Assembly: GCA_958295695.1 (NCBI GenBank)
Contig: OY282363.1
Coordinates: 1,802,225-1,866,224 of the forward strand
Length of the DNA: 64,000 nucleotides
Direction: 5' to 3'
DNA from: an uncultured Alphaproteobacteria bacterium
GTDB lineage: Bacteria > Pseudomonadota > Alphaproteobacteria > SP197
Shown here one piece after another: positions 37,200 to 45,693 of this stretch; the first letter of the stretch is position 1, and every line of letters begins with the position of its first letter. A program made the position numbers and the translations under genes. Below the pieces are notes generated by a model that saw only the letters and a list, made by a program, of their open reading frames with translations, made no database searches and was not told the DNA's origin.

Positions 37200-38498
37200 C
37201 TAAATCGCCGCGGCGGTCGCGTCGGCGGCGTCGAGGACGAAGGCGATGTCCTCGTCCGTCAGCACGGCGGGCATGAACCATGTTCCGCGCGCGGTGACGC
37301 GGACGCCGCGGTCCTGCAGGCCCTGGACGAACCGCGCGCGCATCGGTTCGTCCGTCGCCTTGTAGTCGCGATAGTTCAGGAGCGGCGGGTCCCCGGCGAA
37401 CGTCGTCGAGAAAATCTGGCCCAGTCCCTGGGCGTGGAGCGGCAGCCGCCGGCGCCGGGCGATCTCCCTCAGGCCCTCCATCAGGGCCTGGCCGTCCCGT
37501 TCGACCTTGCCGTAGATCGCGCCACCGTTGGCGGCGAGCATCTCCACCGACGCGCCGCAGGCCGCGATGCTGGAGGTGACGCCGTTGTAGGTCCCGCCGT
37601 GCGCGACGCCCCTCGTCACCCCTTCCATCGCCCCGGCCCTGCCCGCGACGACCGCGAGCGGAAAGCCGGCCGCGGCCGCCTTGGCGAAGACGGCGAGATC
37701 GGGCGTGACGCCGTAGCGCGCCTGCGCGCCGCCCAGCGCCACGCGGAAGCCGGTGATGACCTCGTCGAAGACCAGCACGATCCCGTGGTCGTCGCAGAGC
37801 CCGCGCATGCCTTCGAGATAGCCCGGCTCCGGCGGGATGACGCCGCAGTTGCACGCCACGGGCTCCAGCACGATGGCGGCGATCTCGTCGGCCCGCGCGT
37901 TCACCGTGTCGGTCAGGACGGCGAGATCGTTGTAGGGCTGGACGATCAGGTCGTCGCGGATGTTGCCGGGTTGGCCGAGGCTCTGCGCCAGCACCCGCGG
38001 GTTGTCGCGCGGGCCGGCCTCGTTCAGTCCCGGCGCGACGCTCGCGAAGATGTTGTCGGCCCAGCCATGGTAGTGGCCCTCGAACTTCACGACCTTCGCG
38101 CGACCGGTATGGGCGCGGGCCAGCCGGATGGCGACCTGGCCGACCTGGGTGCCCGAGACGTCGAAGCGCACCCGTTCCGCGCAGGGAACGATCTCGCAAA
38201 GCCGCCGCGCCAGGTCGATCTCGGCCTTGTGGACCGTGGTGAAGGCCTGGCCGCGATCGAGGGACGCGCGCACCGCGTCCAGGACGGGCCGCGGGCTGTG
38301 GCCCAGGAACGCCGGGCCGTTGCCCAGGACGAAGTCGATGTAGCGGTTGCCGTCGGCGTCCCAGAGATAGGCGCCCTCGCCGCGCTCGATCGCCAGCGGC
38401 GCGGGCATGGCGTGGTAGCGGAAGTTGCTGGACACGCCGCCCGCCAGGACCTTCTTGGCCTCCTCGTAGCGCGCGATCGAAGTATCGTAGCGACCCAT
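37200..38498 (-). CDS. Class III PLP aminotransferase, glutamate-1-semialdehyde aminomutase-like
   Basis: A 432-residue PLP enzyme of aminotransferase class III. PLP-contact D245 is in LVFDEVITGFR and the catalytic lysine K273 in LAVFAKAAAAGFP. The GSA-type landmarks KFEGHYHGW and THGGTYNG-like AHGGTYNG are present. The usual SGTEA motif reads SGTQVGQVAI (115-124), unlike true HemL, so a catabolic transaminase or mutase is more likely than tetrapyrrole synthesis. It sits upstream of the Pot-type operon on the same strand, with about 100 bases between, consistent with deaminating an imported amine or omega-amino acid. Confidence 0.85.
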   Translation of the reverse strand: MGRYDTSIARYEEAKKVLAGGVSSNFRYHAMPAPLAIERGEGAYLWDADGNRYIDFVLGNGPAFLGHSPRPVLDAVRASLDRGQAFTTVHKAEIDLARRLCEIVPCAERVRFDVSGTQVGQVAIRLARAHTGRAKVVKFEGHYHGWADNIFASVAPGLNEAGPRDNPRVLAQSLGQPGNIRDDLIVQPYNDLAVLTDTVNARADEIAAIVLEPVACNCGVIPPEPGYLEGMRGLCDDHGIVLVFDEVITGFRVALGGAQARYGVTPDLAVFAKAAAAGFPLAVVAGRAGAMEGVTRGVAHGGTYNGVTSSIAACGASVEMLAANGGAIYGKVERDGQALMEGLREIARRRRLPLHAQGLGQIFSTTFAGDPPLLNYRDYKATDEPMRARFVQGLQDRGVRVTARGTWFMPAVLTDEDIAFVLDAADATAAAI

Positions 38499-38575
38499 GC
38501 CTCGCCTCCCGCGCGCCGGATTGCCGAGCCGCGAGATTCGGCTAGGCTTCGACGGACTTCAAGGGGGAGGCGGAC

Positions 38576-40537
38576 ATGGCGCGGTTTCCGCATCTGATGT
38601 CGCCGCTCGGGATCGGGCCTGTCACCCTGCGCAACCGCATCGTCTCGACCGGCCACGACACCGGCATGTCGGGCCCCGGCGGGCTGATCGGCGACCGTCT
38701 TGTCGCCTACCAGGAGGCGAGGGCGAGGGGCGGGGCGGGCCTGATCGTCCTGCAGGTCGCGGCCATCAGCGAGCAGGCGTTCTACACGTCCCACATCCTC
38801 CAGGCGATGAACGACGACTGCATCCCCGGCTATGCGCGGATGGCCGAAGCGGTCCGCCGTCACGGCGCCGCGGTGTTCGGCCAGATCTTCCACCCCGGAC
38901 GCGAGATGCTGGGCAGCGCCGACGGGACGCTGGGGGTTTCTTGGTCGGCCTCGGCCGTTCCCAACGAGCGCTACCACGTGCAGCCGCGCGCCATGACCGC
39001 CGACATCATCCGCCGCACGGTGTCCGATTACGCCGACGCGGCCGGACGCCTGAAGGAAGGCGGCGTTCAGGGCGTCGAGGTCGTCGCCAGCCACGGCTAC
39101 CTGCCGGCCCAGTTCCTCTCGGCCAGGACCAATCGCCGCGCGGACGGCTACGGCGGCGGTCTCGACAACCGTCTGCGCTTCCTGCGCGAGGTGCTGGCGG
39201 CCGTGCGCGGGCGCGTCGGGCCGGAGACGGCGGTCGGCGCGCGCATCTCGGGCGACGACCGGGACGGCGCGGGCCTCGAGCCGGATGAATCGCTCCACGC
39301 CTGCGAGGCGCTCGCCAGGGACGGCCTGGTCGACTACCTCAGCGTCGTGGCGGGAAGCTCGGCCACCCGGCCGGGCTCGTTCCATATCGTGCCGCCCATG
39401 GCCCAGGAGACGGGCTACACGGCCCCGCTGGGACGCGCGGCCAGGGCGGTCGTCGATGTGCCGGTGATCGTGACCGGCCGCATCAACCAGCCGCAGATCG
39501 CCGAGCGGATCGTCGCCGAGGGCGACGCCGACGCCTGCGGCATGACCCGCGCGCTCATCGCCGATCCCGAGATGCCGAACAAGGCCCGCGAGGGCCGCGT
39601 CGACGACATCCGCGCCTGCATCGCCTGCAACCAGGCTTGCATCGGCCACTTCTTCATGGGCGCGGCCATCTCCTGCATCCAGCATCCCGAGACCGGGCGC
39701 GAGCGGGAGTTCGGCGATCCGGCGCCCGCCGCCGCTCCGCGCGCCGTCCTGGTCGCGGGCGGCGGGCCCGCCGGCATGAAGGCCGCCGCCGTCGCGGCCT
39801 CGCGCGGCCATCGCGTCACGCTCTGCGAGGCGGGCCCGAGGCTCGGCGGCCAGGCGCTTCTGGCGCAGCTCCTGCCCGGCCGGATGGAGTTCGGCGGCAT
39901 CGTCACGAACCTCGCCCGCGAGCTGGAGCTGGCGGGCGCGGCCGTGCGCCTCGACACCCGCGTCGACCGCGCCCTGGTGGAGGCCGAGAAGCCCGACGCC
40001 GTGATCGTCGCGACCGGCGCCCGGCCCTCGAAGCCGGAGATCGAGGGCGCCGGCGAGGGCCATGTGGTCGATGCGTGGCAGGTGCTGAGGGGCGAGGCCA
40101 ACGTCGGCCGGAGCGTCCTCGTCGCCGATTCCCGCTGCGACTGGATTGGCGTCGGGCTGGCGGAGAAGCTGGCGCTCGACGGCTGCCGGGTGCAGCTCGC
40201 CTTCAACGGCGCCCAGCTCGGCGAGAGCCTCATGCAGTACATGCGCGACCACGCCGCGGCCCGCATGTTCGACCTGGGCGTCACGCTCCACGCCTACGCC
40301 CGGCTCTACGGCGTCGACGGCGACGCCGTCTTCCTGGAGCACGCCATGGCCCGCAAGCCCATCGTCTGCGAAGGCGTCGACACGCTGGTGACGGCGCTCG
40401 GCCACGAGTCCGTCGACGGCCTCGGGGCGGAGCTCGCCGACCTCGGCGTCGACCTCCGCATGGCCGGCGACTGCCTCACGCCCCGCACGGCCGAGGAGGC
40501 GGTGCTGGAGGGCATGAAGGCGGGCCGCGCCGTCTGA
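38576..40537 (+). CDS. Old Yellow Enzyme-type NADH:flavin oxidoreductase with Fe-S and FAD domains (FadH/TMADH-like)
   Basis: A 653-residue three-domain flavoenzyme. Residues 1 to about 340 form the FMN TIM barrel (NRIVSTGHDTGMS; GQIFHPGRE). C348, C351, C355 and C367 bind a 4Fe-4S cluster. From 385 on there is an FAD/NAD(P) module starting VLVAGGGPAGMKAA. This is the layout of 2,4-dienoyl-CoA reductase, trimethylamine dehydrogenase and related dealkylases. A strong GGGGGAGG precedes the ATG. Beside an aminotransferase and amine-type importer, a demethylase or dehydrogenase of an N-methyl compound is possible, but the substrate cannot be read from sequence. Confidence 0.88.
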   Translation: MARFPHLMSPLGIGPVTLRNRIVSTGHDTGMSGPGGLIGDRLVAYQEARARGGAGLIVLQVAAISEQAFYTSHILQAMNDDCIPGYARMAEAVRRHGAAVFGQIFHPGREMLGSADGTLGVSWSASAVPNERYHVQPRAMTADIIRRTVSDYADAAGRLKEGGVQGVEVVASHGYLPAQFLSARTNRRADGYGGGLDNRLRFLREVLAAVRGRVGPETAVGARISGDDRDGAGLEPDESLHACEALARDGLVDYLSVVAGSSATRPGSFHIVPPMAQETGYTAPLGRAARAVVDVPVIVTGRINQPQIAERIVAEGDADACGMTRALIADPEMPNKAREGRVDDIRACIACNQACIGHFFMGAAISCIQHPETGREREFGDPAPAAAPRAVLVAGGGPAGMKAAAVAASRGHRVTLCEAGPRLGGQALLAQLLPGRMEFGGIVTNLARELELAGAAVRLDTRVDRALVEAEKPDAVIVATGARPSKPEIEGAGEGHVVDAWQVLRGEANVGRSVLVADSRCDWIGVGLAEKLALDGCRVQLAFNGAQLGESLMQYMRDHAAARMFDLGVTLHAYARLYGVDGDAVFLEHAMARKPIVCEGVDTLVTALGHESVDGLGAELADLGVDLRMAGDCLTPRTAEEAVLEGMKAGRAV

Positions 40538-40596
40538 CGGCCCTTGGCGGGGCTGCGCGAGGGAAGCCCGAGAGGGCATAACGAAGGGAGTAACCC

Positions 40597-41355
40597 ATGA
40601 AGATCGACCATGCGGGACGGCGCGTTCTCGTGACCGGCGGCACGCGGGGGATCGGCCGCGCCATCGTCGAGGCGTTCCTCGAGGCCGGCGCCCGGGTGGC
40701 GCTCAACGGCGGCGCGGAGGCGACCGCGGCGAAGGCCGTCGGCGAGCTCGGCGCGGGCGGGCGCGTCGTCGCGGCGCCGGGGTCGGTCGCCGAGGTCGCC
40801 GGCTGCGAGGCGGTCGTGGCCGCGGCCGTCGAGGGGCTGGGCGGCCTCGACGTGCTGGTGAACAACGCCGGCCGGGGCGGCGGCGCGGCGATCGACGACT
40901 TCACCGAGGAACTCTGGGACCGCATCGTCGACACCAACCTCAAGGGCGTCTTCTTCACGATCAAGGCGGCGGTTCCCTACTTGCGCGAGAGCGGGGGCAA
41001 CATCGTCAACATCGCCTCGGTCAACGGCATGACGGGCGTGACGGGAAGCACCGCCTACGGGCCGTCCAAGGCCGGCGTCATCAACATGACCAAGTGCCTC
41101 GCCAGGGAGCTCGCGCCCGGTGTGCGGGTCAACGCCGTCTGTCCCGGCGGCGTCGACACCGACATGCTGCAAAACCTCGCCGTCCGCATGGCCGGGAACG
41201 TGCCGGACGGCTACGCCATGCTGGCCGGGGACTGCCCGCAGCGCCGGATCGCGGACGCCGCCGAACTGGCGGGGCCCGTGCTGTTCCTGGCGTCGGACGC
41301 GGCCAGCTTCGCGACCGGCTCCATCGTCGCCATCGACGGCGGCGAGACGGCGTAA
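40597..41355 (+). CDS. Short-chain dehydrogenase/reductase
   Basis: A 252-residue classical SDR with the loop TGGTRGIG at 13-20, NNAG at 89-92 and the catalytic S141, Y154 and K158. GAAGGGAG lies before the ATG. It follows the Old Yellow Enzyme gene by about 60 bases on the same strand and probably shares its transcript. Immediately downstream, at about 41404-41490, is the decayed C-terminus of a second SDR, so a tandem pair once existed here. Confidence 0.88.
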   Translation: MKIDHAGRRVLVTGGTRGIGRAIVEAFLEAGARVALNGGAEATAAKAVGELGAGGRVVAAPGSVAEVAGCEAVVAAAVEGLGGLDVLVNNAGRGGGAAIDDFTEELWDRIVDTNLKGVFFTIKAAVPYLRESGGNIVNIASVNGMTGVTGSTAYGPSKAGVINMTKCLARELAPGVRVNAVCPGGVDTDMLQNLAVRMAGNVPDGYAMLAGDCPQRRIADAAELAGPVLFLASDAASFATGSIVAIDGGETA

Positions 41356-41403
41356 CGGGCGCCCGCCCCGACTTCGCCGGCGCGGTCGTCCCGGCGACCG
41401 GCG

Positions 41404-41490
41404 GTGCGCGCGCTATCCGGTTCCGGTCCCGCGAACTACGTCACCGGCTCCATCCATGTCGACGGCGGCGGCGAGGCGGTCGATTGGCTA
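41404..41490 (+). pseudogene. C-terminal fragment of a second SDR gene
   Basis: The frame reads SGSGPANYVTGSIHVDGGG followed by EAVDWLA and a stop. That matches the last strand of SDR proteins (compare FATGSIVAIDGGETA of the intact gene just upstream). No SDR sequence precedes it, so only about 25 residues of the former gene survive. It may be left from a tandem duplication followed by deletion. Confidence 0.5.
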
Positions 41491-41916
41491 GCGGTCGCCT
41501 TTCGGCAACAGGCGCTTGATGACGGCGCTCGCGGTCATGCACACGCGGTCGCCGACGAGGACCTCGCAGTTGACGAAGCTGAACTGGCGGGTGCGGCGCA
41601 CGACGCGGGTGCGGGTTCGCAGGAACTCGCCCGTCCGGGCGCCCTTCACGAAATTGTTCGTGGCGCTCACGGTGATCGCGCCTTCGGCGGGGTCGCGCCA
41701 GCGGGAGTTCATGCACATCGCGGCGTCGGCCATCGTCATCATGACGCCGCCATGGACCCAGTCGTATTCGTTGATATGCCGGCCGTCCGCGAGCAGGCCG
41801 ACCTCGACCCGGCCGTCGCCCATGTCGTTGCGGTAATCGAGCCCGTTGTGGCGCTCGTGGGGATCGTCCGTCCCGACCGGAACGAAACCTTCCGGGACCG
41901 CGTCCGGCGCGCTCAC
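41488..41916 (-). CDS. PaaI-family hotdog-fold thioesterase
   Basis: A 142-residue hotdog protein. The helix-containing motif WVHGGVMMTMADAAMCMNS carries the HGG and catalytic aspartate of PaaI-type acyl-CoA thioesterases, and VSATNNFVKGARTGEFLRT is the second strand block. I choose the GTG at 41916 since the family start falls there and no ATG is available. It is divergent from the acyl-CoA dehydrogenase gene, with about 290 bases of gene-free DNA between. Together they point to acyl-CoA metabolism. Confidence 0.83.
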   Translation of the reverse strand: MSAPDAVPEGFVPVGTDDPHERHNGLDYRNDMGDGRVEVGLLADGRHINEYDWVHGGVMMTMADAAMCMNSRWRDPAEGAITVSATNNFVKGARTGEFLRTRTRVVRRTRQFSFVNCEVLVGDRVCMTASAVIKRLLPKGDR

Positions 41917-42210
41917 GGGACCGTCCCGTCCTTGGGGGCGCCGGCCATCGCCGCGCCGGCGTTCCCCGCGCGACAGGCGCGGTTGCCCCCGTCCGGCATG
42001 ATCGCCCCTCCCGGTGAACGGACGGAGGCTGATAGCCCATCGGCCCGCCTCTTGCCAGTCGTTCCCCGGCGCGGTCTCGCCGCCACGCCTCGACGCCCTT
42101 GTCCTCGGGGCCTGCGTCGCCGGAGCGTGCGACCCGTGGGCGGAGTAGTGATGGGATTGCCGTCCCGCGGCGGATAGTCTCGATCCGTCCCCATTTGTCG
42201 TGGAGGCTCC

Positions 42211-43374
42211 ATGCCGCTTGACCGCGCCACGCTCGACCGGTTTCTCGAGACCGTCGACAGTTTTGTCGCCGAGCGCCTGATTCCCGCCGAGGCGGAGGTC
42301 GATGCGACGGACAGGATTCCCGACGGCCTCGTCGAGGAGATGAAGCGCCTGGGCCTCTTCGGGCTGACCGTCCCGGAGGACTACGGCGGGCTGGGCCTCG
42401 CGCCGCCCGAGGAGATGGAAGTGGCCTGGGCGGTGTCCCATGCCGCGCCGGCGTTCCGTTCGGCCTTCGGCACGAACGTGACGATCGGCTCCCAGGGGAT
42501 CGCGATCGACGGCACCGAGGAGCAGAAGCGGAGGTATCTGCCGAAGATGGCCTCCGGCGAGATCGTCGCGTCGTTCGCGCTGACCGAACCGGGCGCCGGC
42601 TCCGACGCGGCCTCGTTGACGACGCGGGCGGACCGCGACGGCAACGGCTACGTCCTCAACGGCGTCAAGCGGTTCATCACGAACGCGCCCGTCGCCGGCG
42701 TCTTCACGGTCATGGCGCGGACGAACCGGGAGGAGAGGGGCGCCCGCGGGATTTCGGCCTTCATCGTCGAGGCCGGCGCGCCCGGCGTCCGGCTGGGCGG
42801 GCCCGAGAACAAGATGGGCCAGAAGGGCGCGCCCATCTGCGACGTGATCTTCGAGGACTGCCGCGTCCCCGGCGACGCGCTCATCGGCGGCGTCGAGGGC
42901 CGGGGCTTCAAGACCGCCATGAAGGCGCTCGACCGGGGCCGCCTCCACCTCGCGGCGACCTGCTGCGGCCTCGCCGACCGCCTGATCCGGGAATCGGTCG
43001 ATTTCGCGCTCGGGCGAGAGCAGTTCGGCAGGCCGGTCGCCGAGTTCCAGCTCGTCCAGGCCATGCTGGCCGACAGCCGGACCGAGCACGACGTCGCCTG
43101 GGCGCTGGTGCGCGACGCGGCTCGCCGCGCCGGGGAGGGCGAGCCGATCGCCCGGCTCGGCGCCGAGGCGAAATACTACGCCAGCGAGATGGTGGGCCGC
43201 GTCGCCGACCGCGCAGTGCAGATTCACGGAGGCTCGGGCTACATCGACGATTATGCGGTGGCCAGACTTTACCGGGATGTCAGAATCTACAGGCTCTACG
43301 AAGGCACGTCGCAGATCCAGCAACTCGTGATCGCGCGCGACATGCTGAAGGAAGCCGGGGGGAGCCCACCGTGA
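42211..43374 (+). CDS. Acyl-CoA dehydrogenase
   Basis: A 387-residue FAD enzyme that introduces the alpha-beta double bond in acyl-CoA. The FAD-binding FALTEPGAGSDAASLTT block, the RITNAP-type FITNAPVAG, and the catalytic glutamate E364 in LYEGTSQIQQ (isovaleryl/short-chain position near the C-terminus) are all visible. The GTGA overlap with the next gene (GST) starts a tight operon that continues to the creatininase gene. An arrangement with GST, phosphatase and amidase genes is uncommon and hints at a specific catabolic pathway. Confidence 0.92.
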   Translation: MPLDRATLDRFLETVDSFVAERLIPAEAEVDATDRIPDGLVEEMKRLGLFGLTVPEDYGGLGLAPPEEMEVAWAVSHAAPAFRSAFGTNVTIGSQGIAIDGTEEQKRRYLPKMASGEIVASFALTEPGAGSDAASLTTRADRDGNGYVLNGVKRFITNAPVAGVFTVMARTNREERGARGISAFIVEAGAPGVRLGGPENKMGQKGAPICDVIFEDCRVPGDALIGGVEGRGFKTAMKALDRGRLHLAATCCGLADRLIRESVDFALGREQFGRPVAEFQLVQAMLADSRTEHDVAWALVRDAARRAGEGEPIARLGAEAKYYASEMVGRVADRAVQIHGGSGYIDDYAVARLYRDVRIYRLYEGTSQIQQLVIARDMLKEAGGSPP

Positions 43375-44006
43375 CCTATACGCTCTACGGCCGGCCCCGG
43401 TCCGGGTCGCTCACCGTCGAATTCCTGCTCGAGGAAGTGGGCGCGCCCTACGAACGGAAGCTCGTCACCGGCTACCGCGACCGGATCCGGCCGCCCGGGT
43501 TCGCGGAGATCGATCCGTTGCGCCAGGTCCCGGCGCTCGTGCTGGACGACGGTTCGGCGATGACCGAATCGGTGGCCATCCCGATGTGGCTGGCCGAGAC
43601 GCATGGCGACGGAACCCGGTCGCCGGCCGCGAACGCGCCGGAACGGATCGCCCGCCTGCGCTGGATGTCCTACATGGCGGCGGCGCTCTGTCCGGCTTCG
43701 ATGCAGATCGTCCATCCCGAGAACTACACCGACGAGCCGTCCCACCGCGACGGCGTCGTGGCGCGGGCGCGCCGCGTGCCGAGCCACAACCGGTCGGTCG
43801 TGCGCGACGCCATGGCGGGGCGCGGGTACATCGTGGGCGAGCGCATCGCCGCGGCGGATCTCTATCTCGCGATGTTCGCCCGCTGGTTCGCGGGCATGGA
43901 CGGAATCGGGGACGCCGCCTCGATGGCGTCGTTCCGCGACCGCGTCCTGGCGCGTCCCGCGATCGCGGGAGTCCTGGCCCGCCACGAAAGCGGCGACTGG
44001 ACGTGA
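43371..44006 (+). CDS. Glutathione S-transferase family protein
   Basis: A 211-residue GST with the thioredoxin-like N-terminus (YTLYGRPRSGSLTVEFLLEE), a PxxFxxIDPLRQVPAL cis-proline block, and MTESVAIPMWLAETHG with the glutathione-binding ES. The helical domain contains AAADLYLAMFARW with the conserved capping aspartate. It starts with GTG overlapping the acyl-CoA dehydrogenase stop, and its own stop overlaps the next GTG, so translation is coupled. Substrate unknown. Confidence 0.85.
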   Translation: MTYTLYGRPRSGSLTVEFLLEEVGAPYERKLVTGYRDRIRPPGFAEIDPLRQVPALVLDDGSAMTESVAIPMWLAETHGDGTRSPAANAPERIARLRWMSYMAAALCPASMQIVHPENYTDEPSHRDGVVARARRVPSHNRSVVRDAMAGRGYIVGERIAAADLYLAMFARWFAGMDGIGDAASMASFRDRVLARPAIAGVLARHESGDWT

Positions 44007-44788
44007 GCGGGATCGACATGGCGCGCGCCGTCGCGATCGCGCGGCGCGCCGCCGAGGCGCCCTCCGGGATGATCGCCGCGGCGGCGCGCGAGCGGTCCTT
44101 CGCCGTCGCGGTCAAGGACGACGGCAGCCATCTGACCGAGACCGACGCCGAGGCCGAACGGGTCGTGCGCGGCGTGTTGCGCGAGGCCGGGTATCCCAAG
44201 GGCGCGGCGACCATCGGCGAGGAGGAGGGCGAAGAGGGGGGCGACGCGCCCTGGCGCTGGATCATCGACCCGATCGACGGCACCCATCCGTTCTCGCGGG
44301 ACATCCCCGTCTACAGCACGCTCGTGGCGCTGGAGAACAGGACGACCGGCGAGGTGATGGTCGGCGCGGCCCACCTTCCGGGCCTCAAGGAGACGTTCTG
44401 GGCCGCGCGCGGCGGCGGCGCCTTTCGCGACGGCCGGCCGATCCGCGTGTCGAACCGGACGGACCTTGAGGATTCGATGATCTCGATGGGAACGCCCTAC
44501 CAGTTCCGCCGCAGCGGACTGGAGCACCTCTACCGGCGCCTGTTCGACGCCACCAAGGACCTGCGCGCCTTCGGCGACGCCTTTCCGCACATGGCCGCGG
44601 CGCGCGGCGCCATCGACGCGGTGTTCGACCCCGACCTCTCGCTGTGGGACCTCGCGTCCAGCAAGGTCATTGTCGAGGAAGCCGGCGGCTTGTGCCTGGT
44701 TCGCGAAACCGGCCGCGGCCGCGGCCACGACGTCCTTCTCGGCGCGCCCGCCATCGTCGAACAGCTCGCCGGGATTCTGGAGTTCTAG
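44003..44788 (+). CDS. Inositol-phosphatase (IMPase/HisN) family phosphatase
   Basis: A 261-residue magnesium-dependent phosphatase. The metal site is E73/E74 in IGEEEGEE, D89 and D92 in the hallmark IIDPIDGTHPF, and the later WDLASSKVIVEEAGG. The DGTHPF variant (rather than DGTxNF) is common in the HisN-like branch, which dephosphorylates histidinol-phosphate or related monophosphates. No histidine genes are near. The GTG start overlaps the GST stop. Confidence 0.86.
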   Translation: MSGIDMARAVAIARRAAEAPSGMIAAAARERSFAVAVKDDGSHLTETDAEAERVVRGVLREAGYPKGAATIGEEEGEEGGDAPWRWIIDPIDGTHPFSRDIPVYSTLVALENRTTGEVMVGAAHLPGLKETFWAARGGGAFRDGRPIRVSNRTDLEDSMISMGTPYQFRRSGLEHLYRRLFDATKDLRAFGDAFPHMAAARGAIDAVFDPDLSLWDLASSKVIVEEAGGLCLVRETGRGRGHDVLLGAPAIVEQLAGILEF

Positions 44789-44790
44789 CG

Positions 44791-45630
44791 ATGCCGTTGC
44801 GCACCGTCCGGCTTCACGAACTGCGCTGGCCCGAGGTCGAGGCCCATCTCGAAGACGACGATGTCGCGCTCGTCCCGGTCGGCGCGACCGAGCAGCACGG
44901 CCGGCATCTCCCGCTCCTGGTCGACACCGGATGGGCCGAGGCGGCCTCGGAGCTGGCGGCCAAGCGCGAAAACGCGGTCGTCGCGCCGGTCGTGCCCTAC
45001 GGCTGGTCGCCGCATCACATGGGCTACCCCGGCACGGTCACGCTGGGCGCCGCGACGTTGCAGGCCGTCATCGAGGACATCGGGCGTTCCCTGATCCACC
45101 ACGGCTTCCGGCGCCTGATCGTCGTCAACGGCAACCGCATCGCGAACCTGCAGCCCCTGGAGATCGCGGCGGTCCGGTTGACGAACCGGACGGGCGCCTA
45201 TGTCGCCGTCGCCGACGCGGGTCTGATCGCCCGCGAGGAGGTCAAGGCGCTGTGCGCCCTCGGCGGCGGCGGACTCGATCACGCCGGCGAGGCCGAAAGC
45301 GCCTTCGCCCTTCATTGGGCCGGCCCGCACGTCGCGATGGGCGAGGCGCGCCGGGGCGCCGCCCCGAACGAAGGCGGTCCGGCGTCGTCGTCCTTCGCCT
45401 TTCCGGTGGAGCTCGACCCCGCGCTCGGCGGAAACGCGGCGTCCCGCTTCGCGACGCCGGACGAGCATCGGAGGCGGACGGCGCCCGACGGATCGGCCGG
45501 CGATCCCACGCCGGCCTCGGCCGAGAAGGGGCGCGCCATGATCGAGGCGGTCGCGGCCAATCTGGCGCGCCTGATCGCCGAGGCGAGGGCGACGGATGTC
45601 GGCGACGTCCGGGCCGGTGTTCCCGTGTGA
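44791..45630 (+). CDS. Creatininase-family amidohydrolase
   Basis: A 279-residue member of the creatininase/MftE family. Metal-binding E34, H36 and D45 lie in PVGATEQHGRHLPLLVDTG, and the second-metal HAGEAES stretch lies near 150. YGWSPHHMGYPGTVTLG and IVVNGNRIANL are further signatures (the N in VNGNRIAN replaces the commoner GHGGN). The family hydrolyses cyclic or linear amides, such as creatinine. It is two bases after the phosphatase gene and just before an amidase, consistent with an amide-breaking operon. Confidence 0.87.
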   Translation: MPLRTVRLHELRWPEVEAHLEDDDVALVPVGATEQHGRHLPLLVDTGWAEAASELAAKRENAVVAPVVPYGWSPHHMGYPGTVTLGAATLQAVIEDIGRSLIHHGFRRLIVVNGNRIANLQPLEIAAVRLTNRTGAYVAVADAGLIAREEVKALCALGGGGLDHAGEAESAFALHWAGPHVAMGEARRGAAPNEGGPASSSFAFPVELDPALGGNAASRFATPDEHRRRTAPDGSAGDPTPASAEKGRAMIEAVAANLARLIAEARATDVGDVRAGVPV

Positions 45631-45693
45631 ACCGGAATCCGGGATAAGGGTCCGGGAGGGGCGTTGGATCGCCTCCGCGGGCAAGGGAAGGTC

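Noticed and set aside
37200-38498. HemL (glutamate-1-semialdehyde aminomutase for tetrapyrrole synthesis)
   Set aside because: The SGTEA motif is altered, alphaproteobacteria usually make ALA by another route (HemA synthase), and the neighbours are catabolic.
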